Source: Leptothoe kymatousa TAU-MAC 1615 (GTDB lineage Bacteria; Cyanobacteriota; Cyanobacteriia; Phormidesmidales; Phormidesmidaceae). From it: a stretch of 64,000 bases of DNA. The stretch covers positions 62,001 through 126,000 of the forward strand of contig NZ_JADOER010000010.1 in NCBI RefSeq assembly GCF_018739865.1, in the 5' to 3' direction. The notes below the pieces were generated by a model, which saw only the letters and a program-made list of their open reading frames with translations, was not told the origin of the DNA and searched no databases. Position 1 is the first letter of the stretch. The number at the start of each line of letters is the position of its first letter. Of this stretch, positions 24,276 through 33,500 are shown in pieces. The translations under genes were made by a program, and so were the position numbers.

Positions 24276-27215
24276 TTGGACATGGGAATAGCTGCCGCTA
24301 TTTATCTTCCTATAAAAGCTCCTATGGTCGCCTCTCTGCACACGTCTGCCTATCGTCGGTTTCTAGGACAACAAAACCCAATAGACGAAATTGCTTTAGT
24401 GTTTTTTGATAGCCGTGTGGATAATTTACCACTGCTATTGGCAGGGCTGCGCCCCGGTATCACAGCACACATTCTCGACCCAGATCGGGATGGCATTGAA
24501 CAGATTAGTGAGATTGTATATCAGCAACCCACCATCTCCTTAACCCTAGTGGGTCATGGCTTTCCCGGCGGTTTGCAGTTAGGGGCAACGCACCTGGAGC
24601 TTGGTAATTTAGAAGCCTATGCACTACATCTAGGTAGCTGGTTCCAGGCAGCCACTGCGCCGCGACTCAATCTGTTGGCCTGCCATGTGGCAGCGGGGGA
24701 TGCCGGTGTGGAGTTTGTGGAAACCTTGGCACGGTTGACGGGAGCCCAGGTGACGGCATCGGCAACCGTGGTGGGCAACGGGCAGTGGCCCCCGGTGGCC
24801 GCTCGCACATTTCAGCCTACGGTGCTAGCGCAATATCCCTCTACCCTGGTGCTCACCTTCCAGGACGACATTAAGGATGGCACCTTTGATGGCGGTAATC
24901 CAGATTCTAATCGGTTATTTGGTGCCGCTGGCGTTGCCATCAGTCCCGATGGCTCACAGATTTTTGTGGTCAGTGCGGTAGAGTCGGCTATATCGGTGTT
25001 TAACCGCGATGCCTCAGGCAATATTAGCTTTAGCCAGGTGATTCGCGATGGTTCTGATATTGGCAACATTCTCGGCTCAGAACTGCTGGCGGGGGCCTTT
25101 GGTGTGGCGGTGAGCCCCGATGGCAATCAGGTGTATGTGGCCAGCACGGGGGATGATAGCCTCAGTGTTTTTAGCCGCGATGGTGCCGGGGGCTTGACCG
25201 AGCAACAGTCCCTTCGCAACACTCGCCCTGACCCCAACAATAATGTGGTTGACAGCCTTGCCGGGGCCGTGGATGTGGCGGTGAGTGCCGACGGTTCCCA
25301 GGTGTTTGTGGTGAGTTTAACGGACTCTGCCATTACGGTGTTTGACCGTGATGGGGCTGGCACCCTCACCCTGAGGCAGTCGATTAAGGATGGCCAGGGT
25401 GGGGCCAATCAGCTCTTTGGGGCGGCGGGGGTGGCCCTTAGCCCCGGTGGCGATCAGGTGTATGTGGTCAGCCATGTGGACTCTGCCATTACGGTTTTTA
25501 ATCGAGATTCGTCGGGCAATTTAACCTTTCGCCAGTCGATTAAGGATGAACAGGGGGCGGTGCAAAGTCTCTTTGGGGCCTCTAGTGTGGCGGCGAGTGC
25601 CGATGGCAACCAAGTGTATGTGGCCAGTGCTCGGGATGCGGCCATTACGGTTTTTGATCGCAATGCCGATGGTAGTTTGAGCTTTGCCCAGGTGATTGGC
25701 GACGGTGAAAACGGAGCCCAGCTCTTTGGGGGAGACAGTGATATTTTTGCCGGCACGGGCATTACGGGGGTGCCGGAAATTCGCGGGTTTAGCCAAGTTA
25801 CCATCAGCCCCGATGACAAACAGATTTTGGTCACCAGTTTTGCTGAAAATGGGGTGACCGTTTTCGATCGCGACACCGCCGGGCGGTTGACCGTTAACCA
25901 GGTGATTCAGGACCAGGATGGCAATGGGGCCAATCAGCTGGCCGGGGCCCTGGGCGTGGCCGTAAGCCCGGACGATCAACAGGTGGTGATCACCGGGTTT
26001 ACAGATGCCGCGATCGCAGCCTTTAACCGCGATTTAGCCCCTAGCCTTTTGAGCATTGCGCGGCAACAGCCCACCACCGCTGCCACCACCGCTGACAGTT
26101 TGGTTTTTCGGGTCACCTTTGATGAGGCTGTGCTCAATGTTGATGCCACCGACTTTACGGCCACCGGTGGGACTACGGCGGCCATCACCAATGTAGTGGC
26201 GGTGAGTGCCAGTGCCTATGATGTCACCTTAGGGGGGGGCGACCTGGCAAATTTTAGCGGTGTGGTTGGTTTAGACCTAGCCAATGGTCAAAACATTACG
26301 GACCCGGTGGGGAATCCCCTGGGTACCCAAGCGCCGGTTACCGACGAAACCTATACGCTCAATGGTGGCAACCCGGCTAAACTGACGTCCCTGTCGGGGC
26401 TGGAGGTGACGGGGCTAGGAGTGGCGAATACCCTGCGGCTACAGGTGGACCAGGCTGCGATCGCAACCGCAGGGGAGATTCTTATCTTTAGTGCCGATGC
26501 CAATAGTCGCACCCAAATTGCGAGCTTTTCTATCTTGGCCGGGGGCCAATTGCCGGAGCGCTACAGCCCTGCCTTCAGTCTCGATGGTGTCCAGGAAGGC
26601 CAATTTCTAGAATTTGACTTAATAGTAGAGGACGTTGTTTATCAGGCAACACCGTCTCCCCTAAACGATACTCAAATCTCCTTAGATTTTGGCAATGGCA
26701 CCCAGCTAACGGCGGAAACCTTTACCCGCGATGCCACCACAAATTTGTTATTGGAAGATGCCACCGCCATTGATCTCACCGGTCAAACCGGCACCGTTAA
26801 CGTGGTGTTTGCCGTGTATCGCGATGCGTCTATAGATAGTACCGTGGGGCTATATGCCACTGACTTTAGCGATGGTGGCATTCTCGATGGCCTCACCGGT
26901 GAGATTTTGAGGCCGGGGGATGCGGGATATAAAGCCGCCGCCCTGGCTAACCAATTGGACACCCAGCTGACGGGAAAAAATGGCCAGGTGAACCAATTTT
27001 CAGCGGCGTTCACCGGCGGCGGCTTCCTGGGGACATTTCTCGTGGCCGGTGGGGGCGATCCGGCCACAAGTACTGTGTATTTTAGCTACGCCGGCGAGAA
27101 TAACAACAATGACCACGCCAAGCTCTTGGGGGACAACATTTTTGGCTATGAAGACCTGGGTAACTTAGGTGATCGAGATTTTAACGACATCGTTGTTGAA
27201 TTTGCTGTTGTGTAA
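24276..27215 (+). CDS. DUF4347 / beta-propeller / DUF4114 surface protein
   Basis: The 979-residue product has three parts. DUF4347 at about residues 38-190 (LVFFDSRVDNLPLLLAGL, DPDRDGIEQISE, LLACHVAAGDAGVEF) is typical of the N-terminus of large cyanobacterial surface proteins. Residues about 195-590 hold seven or so blades with SPDGxQVYVxS and ITVFxRD motifs, a lactonase-like/YVTN propeller. A bacterial Ig-like or SwmB-type part spans 590-700. The C-terminus has DUF4114, ending with GDNIFGYEDL and GDRDFNDIVVEF, whose Asp-rich motif suggests calcium binding. No classical signal peptide is visible; export could use type I secretion. A start at Met17 (24324) is possible. Confidence 0.87.
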   Translation: MDMGIAAAIYLPIKAPMVASLHTSAYRRFLGQQNPIDEIALVFFDSRVDNLPLLLAGLRPGITAHILDPDRDGIEQISEIVYQQPTISLTLVGHGFPGGLQLGATHLELGNLEAYALHLGSWFQAATAPRLNLLACHVAAGDAGVEFVETLARLTGAQVTASATVVGNGQWPPVAARTFQPTVLAQYPSTLVLTFQDDIKDGTFDGGNPDSNRLFGAAGVAISPDGSQIFVVSAVESAISVFNRDASGNISFSQVIRDGSDIGNILGSELLAGAFGVAVSPDGNQVYVASTGDDSLSVFSRDGAGGLTEQQSLRNTRPDPNNNVVDSLAGAVDVAVSADGSQVFVVSLTDSAITVFDRDGAGTLTLRQSIKDGQGGANQLFGAAGVALSPGGDQVYVVSHVDSAITVFNRDSSGNLTFRQSIKDEQGAVQSLFGASSVAASADGNQVYVASARDAAITVFDRNADGSLSFAQVIGDGENGAQLFGGDSDIFAGTGITGVPEIRGFSQVTISPDDKQILVTSFAENGVTVFDRDTAGRLTVNQVIQDQDGNGANQLAGALGVAVSPDDQQVVITGFTDAAIAAFNRDLAPSLLSIARQQPTTAATTADSLVFRVTFDEAVLNVDATDFTATGGTTAAITNVVAVSASAYDVTLGGGDLANFSGVVGLDLANGQNITDPVGNPLGTQAPVTDETYTLNGGNPAKLTSLSGLEVTGLGVANTLRLQVDQAAIATAGEILIFSADANSRTQIASFSILAGGQLPERYSPAFSLDGVQEGQFLEFDLIVEDVVYQATPSPLNDTQISLDFGNGTQLTAETFTRDATTNLLLEDATAIDLTGQTGTVNVVFAVYRDASIDSTVGLYATDFSDGGILDGLTGEILRPGDAGYKAAALANQLDTQLTGKNGQVNQFSAAFTGGGFLGTFLVAGGGDPATSTVYFSYAGENNNNDHAKLLGDNIFGYEDLGNLGDRDFNDIVVEFAVV

Positions 27216-27455
27216 AATCTCGACATTGCTGGATCCTCAGGATGATTTTAGCGGTCATAGCTAGACCATTCGTCCGTTTGTAGATCGTGGCATCCGGCCA
27301 ATCAACACCGGCAACATCTCAGTAATTACACGGATTTGAACTATGAAATCTTGATATTAAAAGTCGGTATAAGTTCTGTGAATACGGGGTAAGATTCCAT
27401 AAATCTGCTGGTTACAATTCCGGGTATCTCGGTATTATCACCATAGTCACAGAAA

Positions 27456-28442
27456 TTGGAGTTCAAGTCGGTGCAAACACCTGAATCACTCAAACTCAAT
27501 CCGATCAATGTAGTGCACCCCCAGGCTCAGGCTGAGTATGGTCCGAAAAAGCTCATTATTTTGGAAAATAATGGGGTTAGTTTAGAAAAATCTACGCTGA
27601 CTCAGAACTATGTCCTCGGCGGCCACATTGACAGAGATCCCCTAAATACCTCCTTTGCGCCTCAACATGAGCATCGGGCCGTTTCCATGGCGGGGGCCCA
27701 AATGTCTGAGGTGACCTTTATTGGTCACTATCCTGGCTTAAATGGGGATGCCGTGGCTGACAGTCAGCCCACTAAGCTACGGAATAGTCGGTTTATTTTG
27801 GTCGGGGAACAGGGTCGGGGATATAAGTTTGAGGTGATGGCCCCCATTGCCCAACCGATTACTCAATATGTCCCTACTGCGGTTGGGAAAGGCTCAAATC
27901 TTGCCGGCAGTAGTTTTAAGCAGGCCGATTTGCAGGGCACCGATTTTTCTGGATGTAATTTGCAGGGCTCTAATTTTACGGCGGCGAATTTAAGCGGCTG
28001 CAATTTTACCGGGGCGAATTTGACCAGATGTAATTTTAATCAGGCCAATCTTTCCAATGCGAACTTTACCGGAGCGCGTTTAGCCCTGAGCGAGCTGAGT
28101 GCTGCTGTGACATCAAAGGCAACAGATTTTAGCCATAGCTATTTGGTGGGGGCCAGGTTCCACTGTCTACTGGGTGAAAAGTTTGCCTACCTAGGACAGT
28201 TCAAAGGTAGTATCTTTGCCGATGGAAATAACCGAATTGAGGTGGCAAATACCGACTTTAGTCGGGTGTCTGGTTTGGTGGATGGTCAGTTTGTTTGCTA
28301 TTACAAGTCGGACGTTACGTTGCCCAAAGGGGTGGAATGTGTGTCCACTAATCGGTTTAGGGAGACGAGGGAAACGATTGCGAGGAACTCGGATACGCCA
28401 ACAACGGCACCGACCGCCTGGAGTGATGGCTATACCAATTAG
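27456..28442 (+). CDS. Pentapeptide-repeat protein
   Basis: The 328-residue protein. Residues about 147-210 are consecutive pentapeptides of A(N/D)Lxx type (QADLQGTDFSGCNLQGSNF and so on) that fold as a right-handed quadrilateral beta-helix. The N-terminal 140 residues and the C-terminal 120 have no repeats and I do not recognise them. Pentapeptide proteins are abundant in cyanobacteria and mostly of unknown function; some are DNA mimics. No signal peptide is seen. Confidence 0.85.
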   Translation: MEFKSVQTPESLKLNPINVVHPQAQAEYGPKKLIILENNGVSLEKSTLTQNYVLGGHIDRDPLNTSFAPQHEHRAVSMAGAQMSEVTFIGHYPGLNGDAVADSQPTKLRNSRFILVGEQGRGYKFEVMAPIAQPITQYVPTAVGKGSNLAGSSFKQADLQGTDFSGCNLQGSNFTAANLSGCNFTGANLTRCNFNQANLSNANFTGARLALSELSAAVTSKATDFSHSYLVGARFHCLLGEKFAYLGQFKGSIFADGNNRIEVANTDFSRVSGLVDGQFVCYYKSDVTLPKGVECVSTNRFRETRETIARNSDTPTTAPTAWSDGYTN

Positions 28443-28549
28443 GGGTGCGGGGTGAAGGGCAATGGGGAAACTCTTGCGGCTAAAATCGGGTCTATGTTCC
28501 AGGCTGTGCTGTTCCTAGGCTTGAATACCGTTGTTGCCTTACCCTAGCG

Positions 28550-30196
28550 TTGATGAAGAAAATCCATAGTTTTTGGCGTAGGGTACCCCATGGGAAACGC
28601 TTGTTGGGCGCTGTCTTAGGTGCGATCGCAACTGCTTTCTCCTGGGTCTGGTCGCCCAACAAGCAGGTGGTGAAACAAGCCCCGGTGACGTTTCTAGAAA
28701 ACGCCGTCGGCCAGCCTGTGGCCCATACCACCGCCGGGGATGTGTTGGGCTACACCCATGCAACGGGCGTGCTACGGTTTGCCCGCATTCCCTTTGCTGC
28801 CCCACCCATAGACCATCTGCGGTTTTTGCCCCCCCAACCAGTGGCCCCCTGGCAAGGCATTTTAGATGCCCGCCAGCCCGGTCCCATTTGCATTCAACGA
28901 TTCACCGCAACGAATAAAAAACATCCAGCAGGGCAGTCCGAAGATTGTCTATCCCTAACCGTCACCACCCCTAAGTTAGATCAGGCCAAACGCCCGGTCA
29001 TCGTCTGGCTCCATGGCGGTGGTCTGGCCAATGGTGGCAACCACGACGCCACCTACGACGGCGCAAACTTTGTCACCCGTGGGGATGTGGTGTTTGTCAA
29101 CGTGCAATATCGTCTCGGTGCCTTAGGGTGGCTAGATGTATCCCCGTTGGGAGACGAACACGTAAAACAATCTAAACAAAATGGGCAGTTGGATGTCATT
29201 GCTGCGCTAAATTGGGTGCAGCGCAACATTGCACAGTTTGGTGGCGACCCTAATAATGTCACCCTGATGGGGGAATCGGCTGGAGCCTATTTAGCCGCCT
29301 CCCTGCTGTTGTTGCCCGAGGCCGAACCCCTATTTCATAAAGCGATTTTACAAAGCGGCGTGTACGATGCCTGGGAAATTCCTGCCGATCGCCAGGAGCT
29401 GTTGCAACGAGTGCTGACTAAAGCTAAGGCCACCACCTTAGAGGAGTTACAACAGGTGAGTGCCAAAACACTCCAAACAATAGAACAGGACATTTACCAA
29501 TATGGTCGCTCTAAAGGATGGCCAGATCCAATGCCTTGGTACAGCCTACAAGGCATCACCAGCGATGCTTTTGCCGCTGCCGCCCACCAGGGCAAACCGG
29601 TTCTCCATGGCACCTTGAAACACGAATACCATCTATTTTTACTGTCCTACGGCAAAAACAACCCCCATGGGCAAATTGTGAACGGTTTTCTAAAGATCCT
29701 AGGATTAAACAACCAACAAATTCAACAACTGATTGAACAGATTCAGCCTTTTTCCCCTGACCGTAGCCAGCAAGATTTACGGGTTGATCTGATCAGCGCC
29801 ATTTATATGCACTACCCCCATGCCATGTTTGCAGAAAACTATAGACATGCGCCGACCTATAGCTACCTGATTGACTGGGCGGCCCCCCAATACCCAGAAT
29901 TGGGGGCGATCCATGCCCTCGACTTACCGTTGGTGTTTGGCAACTTTGATAACTGGACCTGGGCCCTAGGAGATACCCATCCCGAGGAGCTTTCCCATAA
30001 AATGCAGAATGCCTGGATTGCCTTTGCAAAAACGGCTAATCCCAACCATTCCGATATTCCCAGCTGGCCAACCTATGGCCAATCTCAACGCGCTACCATG
30101 GTGTTTGGTGAAACAACCAAAGTTGTTGAAGATCCTTTAAGCTGGGTGAGGGATCTAGGGCCTATTCTAGATACAATGTTGATGGATGCACAGTGA
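28550..30196 (+). CDS. Type-B carboxylesterase/lipase with N-terminal membrane anchor
   Basis: The 548-residue alpha/beta hydrolase. A basic N-terminus and hydrophobic segment (about 16-34) imply membrane anchoring or export. The type-B pattern follows: SEDCLSLTV, the oxyanion segment WLHGGGLANGG, nucleophile Ser243 in GESAG, and a His in GAIHALDLPLVFG. These enzymes hydrolyse carboxylic esters; the substrate is not predictable here. The gene is followed by a dispersed repeat and then the first giant kinase gene, 367 bp away. Confidence 0.9.
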   Translation: MMKKIHSFWRRVPHGKRLLGAVLGAIATAFSWVWSPNKQVVKQAPVTFLENAVGQPVAHTTAGDVLGYTHATGVLRFARIPFAAPPIDHLRFLPPQPVAPWQGILDARQPGPICIQRFTATNKKHPAGQSEDCLSLTVTTPKLDQAKRPVIVWLHGGGLANGGNHDATYDGANFVTRGDVVFVNVQYRLGALGWLDVSPLGDEHVKQSKQNGQLDVIAALNWVQRNIAQFGGDPNNVTLMGESAGAYLAASLLLLPEAEPLFHKAILQSGVYDAWEIPADRQELLQRVLTKAKATTLEELQQVSAKTLQTIEQDIYQYGRSKGWPDPMPWYSLQGITSDAFAAAAHQGKPVLHGTLKHEYHLFLLSYGKNNPHGQIVNGFLKILGLNNQQIQQLIEQIQPFSPDRSQQDLRVDLISAIYMHYPHAMFAENYRHAPTYSYLIDWAAPQYPELGAIHALDLPLVFGNFDNWTWALGDTHPEELSHKMQNAWIAFAKTANPNHSDIPSWPTYGQSQRATMVFGETTKVVEDPLSWVRDLGPILDTMLMDAQ

Positions 30197-30563
30197 TGGT
30201 TTTTCCAGTTGTGTTGATCATCGGTATAATCTTGCCTATAAGAGACTGGAAAATGGCATCCTTTACGGCCCGTTTCATCCTTTCAATCAGCAACGGCTAA
30301 GGAGCTGTTAAGCAACTAATTCACGGCTTAATCCGAAAAGGCTTGTTAAGCCATGCTTTTAAGGAAAAAGACCATGATTTTAATTTTTAACAAGCCCTAA
30401 GGTCGTTCTATCTCTAGTCGGTTTTGCCAGCTCAAACACCTGTTGCCATTGATGCATCGGTAGACAGCAGGTTGGGGACGATCTCAAACCTATATTTGAC
30501 GAATGGAATACTTGTTCTGGGCATCTTTAGACTAAACACCGCCTCCTCGCTTGCATTGAGCAT
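30197..30563. other. Intergenic region upstream of the first giant kinase
   Basis: The 367-bp gap contains the dispersed repeat copy B (30301-30398). No further gene is visible. The promoter of the kinase gene should lie between about 30400 and 30560. Confidence 0.6.
30301..30398 (+). repeat. Dispersed ~98-bp repeat, copy B
   Basis: Aligns over its full length with 7240-7336 and, in reverse complement, with 21761-21859. It contains GGCTTGTTAAGCCATG and ends TTTTTAACAAGCCCT; these two blocks are inverted repeats that could pair. It sits between the carboxylesterase and the kinase gene. Confidence 0.82.
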
Positions 30564-33500
30564 ATGACCCACGTTGCCGAACCACTATACTCAGCTCTAT
30601 CGTTGTCTGGTTATACCTTGGCTGAGTGTATTTATCAGGGCACTCAAACAGTGGTCTACAGAGCAATGGAGACAGCAACTCAGCGACCGGTGGTCGTCAA
30701 ATTGCTAGTTCAAGAGTATCCAAGTTTCGCCGACTTAGTACAATTTCGGAACCAGTATACGGTTGCCAGAAATCTACCCATAGCAGGTATTGTCCATCCC
30801 CTCAGCCTAGAGACCTGGGGCAACAGCTATGCGCTAGTCATGGAGGACTGTGGCGAGATTGATCTAGAACAATATGCTCAGCAATATCCCATGGCTCTGG
30901 CTGACAGCTTGGATATCGCCGTTCAGCTAGCCACCATTGTGCACCACCTACATCAGCATCAGGTGATGCACAAAGATATTAAACCAACCAACATTCTGAT
31001 TCACCCGGTCTCTAAGCAAATAAAACTGATTGACTTCAGCTTGGCCTCCCTGTTGCCCCGAGAAACCCAAACTATCCAAAGTCCTCAGCGCTTAGAAGGC
31101 ACCCTGGCCTACATGGCACCGGAACAAACCGGACGCATGAACCGGGGAATTGATTATCGCACCGACTTTTACGCCCTGGGGGTGACGCTATACCAGTTGC
31201 TCACCGGTCGACTGCCCTTCATCAGTCAAGATCCGTTGGAGCTGATCCACTGCCACCTGGCTCAGATGCCAATGGCCGTAGACCAAGTCAATCCAAGTAT
31301 ACCAACCACAGTGGCCACAATTGTGGCCACCCTGATGGCCAAAAATGCAGAAAACCGTTATCAAAGTGCCCTTGGGCTGAAGTATGACCTGGAGGAATGT
31401 CTTAGCCAATGGCGTGGACAAGGGAAGATTGCTGAATTCGCGCTGAGACAACGAGACTTAGTTAATCGATTTCTCCTGCCCGAAAAACTGTATGGCCGCG
31501 AAACAGAAATTCAAGCGCTGCTAAATGCCTTTAACCGAGTCACATTGAGCACATCGGAACTAATGCTGGTGGCGGGTTTCTCAGGAATTGGCAAAACCGC
31601 TGTGGTAAACGAGGTACATAAACCCATTACCCGACAAAGGGGATACTTCATTAAAGGCAAATTCGATCAGTTTAATCGCAATATTCCTTTATCCGCATTT
31701 TTACAAGCCCTACAAGATTTAATGGGCCAACTGATCTCCGAGTCTGATGCCCAATTGGCAACCTGGAAAGCCCATATTCTTGATGCGGTGGGTAAAAATG
31801 GTCAAGTTTTGATCGATGTGATTCCAGGACTGCAACAAATTATTGGCCATCAGCCACCGGTCATTGCCCTCTCGGGGGAGGCAGCTCAAACTCGTTTCAA
31901 TCAGCTATTTCAGAGCTTTATTGAGGTTTTTTCCACGGTAAAACATCCCCTAGTTATCTTTTTAGACGATTTACAATGGGCAGATACCACATCCCTCCAG
32001 TTAATTAAGCTGTTGGTCACCAATAATCGATATTGTTTACTAATCGGTGCCTATCGAGATAATGAAGTCTCATCGGTGCATCCTTTAATGCTGGCTGTAG
32101 ATGAACTTAAGCAATCCCGAGCTATTGTTAACACCATTCCGCTTAAACCTCTGGCTTTTGACGATACCAATCACTTAATTGCAGATACATTACAATGTTC
32201 CACCGATTTGGCCCGGCCTTTAACCACATTGGTCGATGGCAAAACCCGAGGTAATCCCTTTTTTACCACACGATTTCTCAAAGCACTCTACGAAGACGGT
32301 TTGCTGAGCTTTGACCAGGCTGAAAGCCATTGGAAATGTGATCTTTCCCAAGTTAAAGCGATGGCCCTTACGGATGATGTGGTGGAATTTATGGTGGCAC
32401 AGCTACAAAAGCTTCCCCTAGAGACACAACAGATTCTAAAATTGGCCGCTTGCGTTGGCAATCAATTTGACTTGAACACGTTAGCCGTTGTGGTCGAAAA
32501 AACTGTTGATGATGTCGCCCAGGCCCTATGGCAGGCCTTAAAAGAGGGGGTAGTACTACCCACGAGTCAAGTTTATAAATTCTTTCAGTTCGAAACCAAC
32601 CATCGAAAAAGGGAAATTAACCCAACGTACCAGTTTTTGCATGATCGTGTGCAGCAGGCGGCGTACTGTTTAATCCAAGCGGACAAAAAACAGACAACAC
32701 ATCTAAAGATTGGTAAATTACTGCTTGATGCCACAGATGTTGCCGATAATCTCTTCAGCATTGTCAATCATTGGAATATGGGGGCAGCCCTGGTTACGGA
32801 CGTTTCTGATCGAGCTCAGCTTTGTCAGCTAAATCTAAAGGCCGCCGATAAAGCCAAACGTGCAACGGCCTATGATGCGGCCTATCGATATGCTGTGGTT
32901 GGTATCCAGTCGCTGGGGGCAGAGAGTTGGCAAACTAACTATGAACTGACGTTGGCACTCCATGACCTAGCTACAGAATCTGCGTACCTCAAGGGAGATT
33001 TTGCCAACTCACAGCGTTGGGCCCATATAGTGCTGAAACATGCAAAAAACATTTTAGACAAGGTGCAGGTGCAGGAAATTAATTTACTCGCCTACACAGC
33101 CCAAAAACGTACTTCAGACGCGATTGAAATAGGCTTAAAAAGCTTAGAAAGATTAAATATTTCAATCCCCAGTACCCCGACCCAGGGCGATATTCAAACA
33201 GCTTGGGCAGAGGTTGGTGCGCTCATTGCTCAGACAAAAATTGAATCCTTGTGTGAGCTGCCACAGATGGCTGATAACAGTTCGTTAGCTGCACTACGCA
33301 TTTTAAATAGCATGGCAGCAACTGTGTATTTAACTCAGCCACAACTATTTCCCTTAATCGTTCTGGCCCAGGTTAAACTTTCTCTTCTAAATGGGAATAC
33401 GCCGGTGTCGGCGGGAGCTTATGCCCGCTACAGCTTTATGCTGTGTAGCAAAATCAAGGATATTGAATTGGGGTATACATTTGGTCGCCTTGCCCTCAGC

